A program made the position numbers and the translations under genes. 64,000 bases of DNA from Streptomyces sp. TG1A-60 (lineage in GTDB: Bacteria; Actinomycetota; Actinomycetes; Streptomycetales; Streptomycetaceae), in contig NZ_CP147520.1 of NCBI RefSeq assembly GCF_037201975.1, positions 5,208,001 to 5,272,000 of the forward strand. The letters run 5' to 3'. This document shows, piece after piece, positions 1-7,340 of the stretch (the first letter of the stretch is position 1; each line of letters opens with the position of its first letter). Under the pieces are notes generated by a model. It did no database searches. It saw nothing but the letters and a program-made list of their open reading frames with translations, and was not told the origin of the DNA.

Positions 1-78
1 GCAGGCGGGGCGGTCCTTGTCATCGCGGGCGGAGCAGCCACCGCACTCGGCCGCAGGCGCGGCCGCAAGAACGTCTGA
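1..78 (+). CDS. C-terminal end of a membrane-anchored surface protein (partial)
   Basis: The window opens inside this reading frame, which ends with TGA at 76-78. The 25 visible residues form a Gly/Ala/Val-rich hydrophobic stretch followed by a basic tail (R-R-R-G-R-K). That is the usual end of a sortase-anchored or single-pass surface protein: membrane segment, then positive cytoplasmic tail. The sorting motif, if present, lies outside the window. The next gene encodes an LAETG-type surface protein of the same design, so the two may be related neighbours. No function can be assigned from the fragment. Confidence 0.55.
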   Translation, partial: AGGAVLVIAGGAATALGRRRGRKNV

Positions 79-695
79 TCCAGCGTGCTCGACGCCCAGC
101 AGGGGTGGGGCGGACGGCAGATCCCGGAGAACCCGGGAAGACCACCGCGCTTCACCTCTGCCCGGCTTCGTCGAGCGCCCATCGGTCGCGGCCACAGGCC
201 GCACTCGGCCCCAAGGAACCGGAGCGCCGGTCTCAGCGGCTGGCGACAGGTAACCGCGAGGGGAGGGACCGGCGCCCGGTGCTCATCAGCAAACGCCGGC
301 GCCGACCGGGCCGCAACTCTGGTCGCCCCCATGGCGTAAGGGCCGACGAGGGGTCTTCTCGCGGCGTTCTCCTGGAAGGGGAACCGTGACGGTGCCGCCG
401 CCGACGTCGCTGCGCACAGTGCGGGACATCCGGGCAGAGCCCCCACTTCGTAGGCGGTCCTGCCCAACGCGCACGCTCGTCCCGACCGTGCGCGTTGCCC
501 CGCCGGCACAGCTCCCCGAGCCCCTTGAAGAAGGACACGTGTACCCGGCCGCCCCCGGAAAGGACCGGTCCGGCTCTCGGCCGTGCACGTTGGCGTGACT
601 CGTTCCGCCGACCGAGGGGACTTCCTGCCCCGGCCCACGGTGTCCTGGGCGTGGCAGGGCCCATCGGTGTGAGCCGATGGCATGGTCATGTGCTT
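79..695. other. Intergenic stretch with no convincing gene
   Basis: About 600 bases of GC-rich sequence without a frame that combines a plausible start, ribosome binding site and Streptomyces-like codon bias. The open frames here are short, arginine- and proline-rich and overlap on both strands, as expected for non-coding DNA of this composition. It should contain the promoter of the downstream LAETG protein gene, but I cannot pick out -10/-35 boxes. Confidence 0.5.
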
Positions 696-1523
696 ATGCG
701 ACTGTGTACGTGTCTGACCTATGCCCTCGCCACCGCAGCCGCCCTCGTCAGTGGTCCCGCAGTGGCGCTCCCCGACGACCCCGCGCCTCCGCTCACGGCG
801 GCGGACGGCCGCCGGCCCTCCTGTGCGGGTGCCGACAGCACGGACTTCCCGATCCGGACCCGGATCCACGGCGGCCCCGCCACCTACGTGGCCGGCGGAG
901 GCTTCGGGACCTGGTCGCTGGACCTCACCAACACCACCTCCCGGACCTGTGTGGACATCCACCCGGTGGTCGTGCTGGTCGACGCCGGGCGCAGCCTGAG
1001 CCGGTCGCAGCCGCAGCTGGAGTTCTACGAGGGCACCGAGGGCACCACCTCCCGCCCGGTGACCTTCGAGCGGACCGACTCGGACGAACTGGTCGGCGTC
1101 CTCGGCGGCGACGGGGACGGGGGCGGCACCGGTTTCACCGTGCCGGCCGGCCGCACTCTCACCGTCAAGGTCCGTCTCTCCCTCACCTCCGACGCGGCCG
1201 TACCGAACGAGGTCGTGGCGAACGCGGCCGTGGTCGAGCGGCGGGGCGACGACAGCGAGTGGGTGGGGGAGTCGAACACCTACCGCTTCCGGATCACCGA
1301 CGGCGAGGAGGACGACCAGGACTCCGGCGCGGAGAAGGACTCCGGCGCGGAGAAGGACTTCGACGGTGACGCCGTACGGGAGGGGCCCTCGCGGCTGCCG
1401 TACGCCGACGAGCTGGCCGAGACCGGTGTGCGCGAGGCGCTGCCGTACGTGACCGGGATCCTTCTCCTGGCCGCCGGCGGACTGCTGACGGCGGCCGTCC
1501 GCAGGCGAGGCGACGGGTCCTAG
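696..1523 (+). CDS. Secreted cell-wall-anchored protein with LAETG sorting signal
   Basis: A 275-residue exported protein. Residues 1-25 form a signal peptide (M-R-L-C-T-C start, hydrophobic core, Ala-X-Ala-like site before L-P-D-D). The middle is beta-rich, with a Thr/Ser- and Val-rich profile like DUF11/Ig-type surface modules. The C-terminus carries LAETG, then about 20 hydrophobic residues, then R-R-R-G-D-G-S. LAxTG is the signal recognised by Streptomyces class E sortases, so covalent attachment to peptidoglycan is inferred. The short repeat D-S-G-A-E-K occurs twice before the acidic linker. The ATG at 696 puts the signal peptide at the N-terminus; no strong Shine-Dalgarno is visible and GTG 690 is an alternative. 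The stop codon TAG lies inside the CTAG that marks the end of a mini-element, with two insertion sequences immediately downstream. Confidence 0.75.
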   Translation: MRLCTCLTYALATAAALVSGPAVALPDDPAPPLTAADGRRPSCAGADSTDFPIRTRIHGGPATYVAGGGFGTWSLDLTNTTSRTCVDIHPVVVLVDAGRSLSRSQPQLEFYEGTEGTTSRPVTFERTDSDELVGVLGGDGDGGGTGFTVPAGRTLTVKVRLSLTSDAAVPNEVVANAAVVERRGDDSEWVGESNTYRFRITDGEEDDQDSGAEKDSGAEKDFDGDAVREGPSRLPYADELAETGVREALPYVTGILLLAAGGLLTAAVRRRGDGS

Positions 1524-1527
1524 AAGT
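1518..1527. repeat. 10-bp direct repeat TCCTAGAAGT, left flank of IS copy 1
   Basis: The identical ten bases occur here, between the two IS copies and after the second copy. This is the pattern of a target-site duplication, and 10 bp fits the IS4 family. The sequence contains the last codons of the upstream gene (TCC TAG) and the left end of mini-element A. Confidence 0.85.
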
Positions 1528-3062
1528 CAACGCCGTTGCGTTTGAGTCTTGAGTCGCAGGTCAAGCCCTGGTGAATGACGCAACGGGACGTCCTGATAGA
1601 TCAGCTTGTGTCGAGCAAGAAGATCATCGGGAGTCCCGTTGCAGGAGAAGTCTGTCATCACGCGCACGGTCGAGGCGGCCGGGGGTGTGTACGCGCCCGG
1701 TCACTTGGGCGAGTTGACCCAGATCGTGGACTTCGTACTGGTGGACACGGTGATCGAGGAGACCAGGTCACGTGAGAAATGGCTGCGACTGCTGCCGTCC
1801 CGGGTTGTGGTCTACTTCGTCCTCGCGCTGGCCCTGTTCGAGGACTGCTCCTATCGGGGCGTGTGGGGCAAGCTGACGGCAGGGCTGGAGGGACTGCCGT
1901 TGGTGCGTCCGGCGGTCTCCTCGCTGTCCAGGGCCCGACGGCGAATAGGAGCAGCACCGCTGCGACGGCTGTTCGAGATCATCGCCGGGCCCGTCGCCCA
2001 CATCGGGCAGGCCGGTTCGTTCTATCGAGGGCTGCGGACCGTGGCCGTGGACGGCACCCTGCTGCACGTGCCCGATGAGGAGGCGCTCACCTGGCGCTAT
2101 CCCAAGCGAGCGGGCGAGAGCGTGGAGTTCGGCTACCCGCTGCTGCGACTCGTGGTCCTGGTCGAGTGTGGCACCCGTGCCGTGTTGGCCGCCGCGTTCG
2201 GTCCCGAGAGTGACGGCGAACTCACCTACGCAGGCCGCCTGTTGAGTGTGCTGGACCGCACGATGCTCCTGCTGGCCGATGCCGGCTTCGATGGAGCCGA
2301 GTTCGCCCGGGACGTCCAGGCCACCGGCGCCCAGTTCCTGGTGCGCTCCTCCGCCCGCCGGATACCCACCCCCTTCCGGCGCCTGGGCGACGGCTCCTAC
2401 CTGGCCCGGATCGGCTACGGCGTCCTGCCCGTCCTGCTGACCGTCCGCGTCATCGAGGCATCCGTGACCGTCACGCTGGCCGACGGCACCGTCCGCACCG
2501 AGCAGTGGCGCCTGCTCACCAGCCTCCTCGACCCGGCCGCCCACCCGGCCGCCGGACTCGTGGATCTCTACCACGAGCGGTGGCAGTCGGAGACGACGTA
2601 CTTCTCGATCAAGGCGACCATGCTGGATGGCCGCGTCCTGCGCTCCCGCAGCCTGACCGGCCTCGACCAGGAGGTCTACGCCCTGCTCACCACCTACCAG
2701 GCCCTGATCCGCGCCGCCGCCGACACCGCCTGCACCCGGCCCGGCCTGGACATGGACCGCATCAGCTTCACCGTCCTGCAGACCACCGCTGCCGACACCG
2801 TCACCACCGCGACCGGAATCCTGCCCCCGGCGGGACCCGCCGAACTCCTCGGCACCATCGGCCGGACCGTCCTCGACGCCCTGCACCCCGCCCGCCACCA
2901 GCACCGCGTCAAGGCCCGCACCCGCAAGAACCCCACCAGCAAGTACGGACCGAACGCCGGACAACAGCCCACGACCAGCCAGAACTACACCATCCGAACC
3001 GCCATCACGTTCTTCGAGCACGGACTTGCGAACCGCTCACGGACATAAACGCAACGGCGTTG
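1528..3062 (+). mobile_element. IS4-family insertion sequence, copy 1
   Basis: A complete 1535-bp element bounded by 16-bp terminal inverted repeats (CAACGCCGTTGCGTTT at the left; its complement ends at 3062). The first 11 bases of each end are nearly palindromic themselves. It carries one transposase gene on the same strand and is flanked by a 10-bp direct repeat. An almost identical copy follows directly, separated only by the shared direct repeat. Confidence 0.9.
1606..3048 (+). CDS. IS4-family DDE transposase (copy 1)
   Basis: A transposase of up to 480 residues that cuts and joins the ends of its element. It has an N-terminal IS4-type domain, then a DDE catalytic domain with V-A-V-D-G-T (first Asp), L-A-D-A-G-F-D (second Asp) and the family signature Y-(2)-R-(3)-E-(6)-K in Y-H-E-R-W-Q-S-E, which supplies the catalytic Glu. 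The YREK spacing is exact, so assignment to IS4 is firm. The translation start is uncertain. GTG 1606 gives the longest frame, but TTG 1639, preceded by GGGAG, fits better with where the conserved N-terminal domain begins. Compared with copy 2 this protein has Trp instead of Arg (REKW versus REKR) and Glu instead of Asp in the A-G-L-E/D-G-L segment. The frame is intact and looks functional. Confidence 0.93.
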   Translation: MCRARRSSGVPLQEKSVITRTVEAAGGVYAPGHLGELTQIVDFVLVDTVIEETRSREKWLRLLPSRVVVYFVLALALFEDCSYRGVWGKLTAGLEGLPLVRPAVSSLSRARRRIGAAPLRRLFEIIAGPVAHIGQAGSFYRGLRTVAVDGTLLHVPDEEALTWRYPKRAGESVEFGYPLLRLVVLVECGTRAVLAAAFGPESDGELTYAGRLLSVLDRTMLLLADAGFDGAEFARDVQATGAQFLVRSSARRIPTPFRRLGDGSYLARIGYGVLPVLLTVRVIEASVTVTLADGTVRTEQWRLLTSLLDPAAHPAAGLVDLYHERWQSETTYFSIKATMLDGRVLRSRSLTGLDQEVYALLTTYQALIRAAADTACTRPGLDMDRISFTVLQTTAADTVTTATGILPPAGPAELLGTIGRTVLDALHPARHQHRVKARTRKNPTSKYGPNAGQQPTTSQNYTIRTAITFFEHGLANRSRT

Positions 3063-3072
3063 TCCTAGAAGT
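3063..3072. repeat. 10-bp direct repeat shared between the two IS copies
   Basis: TCCTAGAAGT sits exactly between the right end of IS copy 1 and the left end of copy 2. A single shared duplication, instead of two, makes the arrangement repeat-IS-repeat-IS-repeat. Confidence 0.85.
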
Positions 3073-4607
3073 CAACGCCGTTGCGTTTGAGTCTTGAGTC
3101 GCAGGTCAAGCCCTGGTGAATGACGCAACGGGACGTCCTGATAGATCAGCTTGTGTCGAGCAAGAAGATCATCGGGAGTCCCGTTGCAGGAGAAGTCTGT
3201 CATCACGCGCACGGTCGAGGCGGCCGGGGGTGTGTACGCGCCCGGTCACTTGGGCGAGTTGACCCAGATCGTGGACTTCGTACTGGTGGACACGGTGATC
3301 GAGGAGACCAGGTCACGTGAGAAACGGCTGCGACTGCTGCCGTCCCGGGTTGTGGTCTACTTCGTCCTCGCGCTGGCCCTGTTCGAGGACTGCTCCTATC
3401 GGGGCGTGTGGGGCAAGCTGACGGCAGGGCTGGATGGACTGCCGTTGGTGCGTCCGGCGGTCTCCTCGCTGTCCAGGGCCCGACGGCGAATAGGAGCAGC
3501 ACCGCTGCGACGGCTGTTCGAGATCATCGCCGGGCCCGTCGCCCACATCGGGCAGGCCGGTTCGTTCTATCGAGGGCTGCGGACCGTGGCCGTGGACGGC
3601 ACCCTGCTGCACGTGCCCGATGAGGAGGCGCTCACCTGGCGCTATCCCAAGCGAGCGGGCGAGAGCGTGGAGTTCGGCTACCCGCTGCTGCGACTCGTGG
3701 TCCTGGTCGAGTGTGGCACCCGTGCCGTGTTGGCCGCCGCGTTCGGTCCCGAGAGTGACGGCGAACTCACCTACGCAGGCCGCCTGTTGAGTGTGCTGGA
3801 CCGCACGATGCTCCTGCTGGCCGATGCCGGCTTCGATGGAGCCGAGTTCGCCCGGGACGTCCAGGCCACCGGCGCCCAGTTCCTGGTGCGCTCCTCCGCC
3901 CGCCGGATACCCACCCCCTTCCGGCGCCTGGGCGACGGCTCCTACCTGGCCCGGATCGGCTACGGCGTCCTGCCCGTCCTGCTGACCGTCCGCGTCATCG
4001 AGGCATCCGTGACCGTCACGCTGGCCGACGGCACCGTCCGCACCGAGCAGTGGCGCCTGCTCACCAGCCTCCTCGACCCGGCCGCCCACCCGGCCGCCGG
4101 ACTCGTGGATCTCTACCACGAGCGGTGGCAGTCGGAGACGACGTACTTCTCGATCAAGGCGACCATGCTGGATGGCCGCGTCCTGCGCTCCCGCAGCCTG
4201 ACCGGCCTCGACCAGGAGGTCTACGCCCTGCTCACCACCTACCAGGCCCTGATCCGCGCCGCCGCCGACACCGCCTGCACCCGGCCCGGCCTGGACATGG
4301 ACCGCATCAGCTTCACCGTCCTGCAGACCACCGCTGCCGACACCGTCACCACCGCGACCGGAATCCTGCCCCCGGCGGGACCCGCCGAACTCCTCGGCAC
4401 CATCGGCCGGACCGTCCTCGACGCCCTGCACCCCGCCCGCCACCAGCACCGCGTCAAGGCCCGCACCCGCAAGAACCCCACCAGCAAGTACGGACCGAAC
4501 GCCGGACAACAGCCCACGACCAGCCAGAACTACACCATCCGAACCGCCATCACGTTCTTCGAGCACGGACTTGCGAACCGCTCACGGACATAAACGCAAC
4601 GGCGTTG
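3073..4607 (+). mobile_element. IS4-family insertion sequence, copy 2
   Basis: A second 1535-bp copy in the same orientation, with the same inverted-repeat ends. The two differences I could detect fall in the transposase gene: C for T in the REKR codon and T for G in the A-G-L-D codon. The near-identity points to a very recent duplication or repeat insertion. Confidence 0.9.
3151..4593 (+). CDS. IS4-family DDE transposase (copy 2)
   Basis: Same architecture as the first copy: IS4-type N-terminal domain, DDE core with V-A-V-D-G-T and L-A-D-A-G-F-D, and the YREK signature in Y-H-E-R-W-Q-S-E. The frame is complete. GTG 3151 is the longest start and TTG 3184 is a likely alternative. It differs from copy 1 by Arg in REKR and Asp in A-G-L-D. 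Arg fits a basic DNA-binding N-terminal region better than Trp, so copy 2 may be the ancestral version; this is inference. Two intact transposases on directly repeated elements could in principle mobilise a composite unit, but nothing lies between them except the 10-bp repeat. Confidence 0.93.
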   Translation: MCRARRSSGVPLQEKSVITRTVEAAGGVYAPGHLGELTQIVDFVLVDTVIEETRSREKRLRLLPSRVVVYFVLALALFEDCSYRGVWGKLTAGLDGLPLVRPAVSSLSRARRRIGAAPLRRLFEIIAGPVAHIGQAGSFYRGLRTVAVDGTLLHVPDEEALTWRYPKRAGESVEFGYPLLRLVVLVECGTRAVLAAAFGPESDGELTYAGRLLSVLDRTMLLLADAGFDGAEFARDVQATGAQFLVRSSARRIPTPFRRLGDGSYLARIGYGVLPVLLTVRVIEASVTVTLADGTVRTEQWRLLTSLLDPAAHPAAGLVDLYHERWQSETTYFSIKATMLDGRVLRSRSLTGLDQEVYALLTTYQALIRAAADTACTRPGLDMDRISFTVLQTTAADTVTTATGILPPAGPAELLGTIGRTVLDALHPARHQHRVKARTRKNPTSKYGPNAGQQPTTSQNYTIRTAITFFEHGLANRSRT

Positions 4608-4617
4608 TCCTAGAAGT
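4608..4617. repeat. 10-bp direct repeat, right flank of IS copy 2
   Basis: Third occurrence of TCCTAGAAGT. It includes the CTAG and first four bases of mini-element A, showing that the insertion sequence entered at the left end of that element. Confidence 0.85.
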
Positions 4618-4726
4618 GCCCTGAAGATCTTGAAATTGCGCCTGGCTTGCGCCCATTCACGCCGATTGACATTCACCGGCGACCCGGGGCGAGCCGGGCG
4701 GCCGGAGCAAGGTCTTCATCGGCCTT
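4614..4726. mobile_element. Mini-element A, copy 1 (MITE-like, 113 bp)
   Basis: Non-coding element bounded on both sides by CTAG (4610-4613 and 4727-4730). It has imperfect terminal inverted repeats of about 19 bp: AAGTGCCCTGAAGATCTTG at the left, and a right end whose complement begins AAGGCCGATGAAGACCTTG. A second copy lies at 15537-15659 with high identity. It has no coding capacity, so movement by a transposase encoded elsewhere is inferred. CTAG flanks are typical of the IS427 group of IS5 and of some IS630 elements. It carries two units of a 10-bp GGCGAYCCGG-type repeat where copy 2 has three. Confidence 0.7.
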
Positions 4727-4730
4727 CTAG

Positions 4731-4827
4731 TGCCGCGACAGTCAGCGTTCGCCCGTCGCGACGCCCGGCACGCCGAGAGCACGCACCTGACGGCGCGCCC
4801 TGCGGGCCGACGTCGCCTGTGGCGGCA
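4731..4827. mobile_element. Mini-element C, copy 1 (MITE-like, 97 bp)
   Basis: Starts directly after the CTAG that ends mini-element A and is followed by CCAG (4828-4831). Its ends are imperfect inverted repeats: TGCCGCGACAGTCAGCGTT at the left; the right end, read on the other strand, begins TGCCGCCACAGGCGACGTC. A shorter relative lies at 15305-15356. No coding capacity. Confidence 0.6.
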
Positions 4828-4975
4828 CCAGCGGAACCGCCGGGTCGTCCCCCGACGCCGCCCGCACGCCGCTGACCTGATGCGGGCGGTCTCAGCGGCC
4901 AAGATCGGCCTCCTCTTTCCAGCCACGTCTCACTAGGGTTGGGCGCGGACCCGGACGTACGGCAGGAGATCGCAC

Positions 4976-5755
4976 ATGGCAGAGCGCAAGCCCATCGAGT
5001 CGTGGCTCACCGACATGGACGGTGTGCTCATCCACGAGGGCGTGCCGATCCCCGGCGCCGATGCCTTCATAAAGAAGCTGCGCGAGTCGGGGCGCCCCTT
5101 CCTGGTACTCACCAACAACTCGATCTACACCGCGCGTGACCTGCACGCCCGTCTCGCCCGTATGGGGCTGGACGTGCCCGTCGAGAACATCTGGACCTCC
5201 GCCCTCGCCACCGCGCAGTTCCTCGACGACCAGCGGCCCGGCGGCACGGCGTACGTCATCGGCGAGGCGGGGCTGACCACCGCCCTGCACGACATCGGGT
5301 ACGTGCTCACCGACCACGAGCCCGACTACGTCGTCCTCGGCGAGACCCGTACGTACTCCTTCGAGGCCATGACGAAGGCGGTACGGCTGATCAACGGTGG
5401 TGCCCGGTTCATCGCCACCAACCCGGACGAGACCGGCCCCTCCACCGAGGGCCCGCTGCCCGCGACCGGGGCCGTGGCCGCGCTGATCACCAAGGCGACC
5501 GGGCAGAAGCCGTACTTCGCGGGCAAGCCGAACCCGCTGATGATGCGCACCGGCCTGAACGCGATCGGCGCGCACTCCGAGACCAGCGCGATGATCGGCG
5601 ACCGGATGGACACCGACGTCCTCGCGGGCATCGAGGCCGGGATGGAGACCTTCCTCGTCCTCACCGGTCTGACGGCCGCCGCGCAGATCGAGAAGTTCCC
5701 CTACCGCCCGTCGAAGGTCGTGAACTCGATCGCGGACCTCGTCGACCGCGTCTGA
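4976..5755 (+). CDS. HAD-superfamily IIA hydrolase (NagD-like phosphatase)
   Basis: A 259-residue cytoplasmic phosphatase of the NagD/PGP subgroup of the HAD superfamily. Visible motifs in order: D13-M-D15-G-V-L (nucleophile and acid Asp), L-T-N-N-S near residue 46 (motif II), the Lys of G-K-P-N-P (motif III), and G-D-R-M-D-T-D (motif IV, Mg binding). The C2-type cap between motifs II and III is typical of subclass IIA. Members remove phosphate from small sugars, nucleotides or glycolytic by-products; the substrate here cannot be read from sequence. Length is standard. The ATG at 4976 is preceded by GGAG at good spacing. It stands alone: mini-elements lie upstream and a secreted-protein gene follows after 128 bp. 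Confidence 0.88.
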   Translation: MAERKPIESWLTDMDGVLIHEGVPIPGADAFIKKLRESGRPFLVLTNNSIYTARDLHARLARMGLDVPVENIWTSALATAQFLDDQRPGGTAYVIGEAGLTTALHDIGYVLTDHEPDYVVLGETRTYSFEAMTKAVRLINGGARFIATNPDETGPSTEGPLPATGAVAALITKATGQKPYFAGKPNPLMMRTGLNAIGAHSETSAMIGDRMDTDVLAGIEAGMETFLVLTGLTAAAQIEKFPYRPSKVVNSIADLVDRV

Positions 5756-5883
5756 TCCGCCGCGCCCCATGAGTGCTCGAACCCCGGGATAAACCCCCCG
5801 ACACCCGTACGGAGCAGTCGTAGCCCCTCCCCGGATGCGGCCGGGCGGCCGACGAGGGAGTCTCAGGTGTCTGGAGGTTCACC

Positions 5884-6555
5884 ATGGGCTCACTGGGAAT
5901 CACTCTCTGTGCCGGGACGGTCGTCGCGGTCGCGCTGACCGCGTCGGCACCCTCGGTCCACGCGGCCGACCCCGGGGACGTGTCGGTGGTGCCGGCCACG
6001 CCGGCGCCCGGCAGCGACATCCAGGTGCGGGCCAAGGGCTGCGGAGGCAAGTCGGGAACGGCCGCCTCGAAGGCGTTCGTCGCGGACGCGCAGCTCACCC
6101 GGCTCACCGGCAACGGCCTCGGCACACTGTCCGGGGACACCCGGGTCCGCTCCACGCTCGAACCCGGCACGTACGACGTACGGATCACCTGTGACGGCAG
6201 GGAGGACAAGGTCACGGGCACGATCACGGTCGGCGACGGGAAGCCCGCCCCCGCCAAGCCGTCGAAGCCGTCGAAGCCGTCGAAGCCGTCGGACACCGAG
6301 CCCGCCGCCTCGCCGCCGCCTTCGTCCCCGGCCTCCCCGGTCGCCCCCGTCCGCGCGGGCGGCGGCGGTGCGGCGGACCACCTGGCGGCCGGCTCGGCGA
6401 CCTCGCCGCACGAGGCCGACCCGGTCAGCTCCACGGACGACGCCCGGCACACCGGTCCGGGTGCCCGGCACGCGGTGGTCGGACTGATTCTGGCCGGGGT
6501 CGCGGCGGTGGCGGTGGTGGCGCGGGGCGCCCGCCGGGGCCGCCGCACGAAGTAA
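5884..6555 (+). CDS. Secreted protein with C-terminal membrane anchor, sortase-linked
   Basis: A 223-residue exported protein. Residues 1-27 form a signal peptide ending near V-H-A-A-D. The mature N-terminal part (about 30-120) looks like one beta-sandwich domain with a Cys pair (C in K-G-C-G-G and C in I-T-C-D-G). It is followed by a Lys-Pro-Ser repeat (K-P-S four times), a Pro/Ser-rich wall-spanning linker, a membrane segment near 198-214 and an Arg-rich tail (R-R-G-R-R-T-K). H-T-G-P-G sits where a sorting motif would be, but it is degenerate. The ATG has GGAGG eight bases upstream. Nine bases separate it from the class F sortase gene, so the two form an operon and this protein may be the sortase's dedicated partner or substrate. 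Function otherwise unknown. Confidence 0.72.
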   Translation: MGSLGITLCAGTVVAVALTASAPSVHAADPGDVSVVPATPAPGSDIQVRAKGCGGKSGTAASKAFVADAQLTRLTGNGLGTLSGDTRVRSTLEPGTYDVRITCDGREDKVTGTITVGDGKPAPAKPSKPSKPSKPSDTEPAASPPPSSPASPVAPVRAGGGGAADHLAAGSATSPHEADPVSSTDDARHTGPGARHAVVGLILAGVAAVAVVARGARRGRRTK

Positions 6556-6564
6556 GGGGGCGCC

Positions 6565-7263
6565 GTGACCAGCCGGGACTACTCCGACGACGCACGCGCG
6601 ACCACGACCGGGTCCGGCAGCGGAACGGGCCGGGTCACCGCCGGTGTCGCCTGGGCCGTGCTGCTGCTCGGCCTGTGGCTGTGGGGCCGCGAGGTCACCG
6701 ACGTACGGCAGGGCATCTCGGCGCCGACCACCGGCGACGTGGCGGCGGTCGGTCGGCCCGCCCGGGCCGGACTGCCGCCCGCCGCCGCGCCGTTGCGGGG
6801 CGCCCGCCCGCAGCGGCTCGACATCCCCTCGATGGGGGTGCGGGCGCCGGTCGTGGCGCGCGGCCTGGACCGGGACGGCGCGATCGAACCGCCCTCCTAC
6901 AGCAGACCGGGCGCCGTCGGCTGGTACGCGGGCGGCACACCGCCGGGGGCGCCCGGGGCCGCGCTGTTCGTCGGGCACGTCGACACCGACACCCGGCCCG
7001 CCGTCTTCTACCGGCTGAGCGCGTTGCGCGTCGGCGAGACGATCCGGGTGATCCGCGACGACGGCCGAGTCGCCGAGTTCACCGTCGACGACGTCCAGGT
7101 CATCGGCCGCGACGACTTCGACGCCCAACGCGCCTACGGCGTACGGCAGTCGGGGCGCGCCGAACTCCGCCTCGTCACCTGCGGCGGCACCTTCGACCGG
7201 ACGAGCCGCACCTACACGGCGAACGTCGTCGTCTCCGCGTACCTGAGCGGCAAGGGGTCTTGA
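6565..7263 (+). CDS. Class F sortase
   Basis: A 232-residue membrane-bound transpeptidase that would join surface proteins to cell-wall peptides outside the membrane. Residues 1-25 are cytoplasmic, 26-40 form a single membrane anchor, and the sortase beta-barrel spans about 80-230. The catalytic triad is visible as H138 (V-G-H-V-D-T), C206 (V-T-C-G-G) and an Arg around 215 (T-S-R-T-Y). The family is widespread in Actinobacteria and its substrates are poorly defined. The start is GTG 6565, preceded by AAGGGGG. It is cotranscribed with the upstream tailed secreted protein. The upstream LAETG protein at 696 is more likely a class E substrate, so the two surface systems may be separate. Confidence 0.9.
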   Translation: MTSRDYSDDARATTTGSGSGTGRVTAGVAWAVLLLGLWLWGREVTDVRQGISAPTTGDVAAVGRPARAGLPPAAAPLRGARPQRLDIPSMGVRAPVVARGLDRDGAIEPPSYSRPGAVGWYAGGTPPGAPGAALFVGHVDTDTRPAVFYRLSALRVGETIRVIRDDGRVAEFTVDDVQVIGRDDFDAQRAYGVRQSGRAELRLVTCGGTFDRTSRTYTANVVVSAYLSGKGS

Positions 7264-7340
7264 ACGCAAGGGCCCGAAGGGGAGGCGGGACTTATGTCAG
7301 GATTGGGGCTTACGGCATGGTGCACCCGAGGGGGAGTTGG

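Noticed and set aside
1768..3021. A 417-residue minus-strand frame inside IS copy 1 (and its twin in copy 2)
   Set aside because: It is a shadow of the transposase gene: very Gly/Ala-rich, no domain, and the sense frame has a complete DDE and YREK signature.
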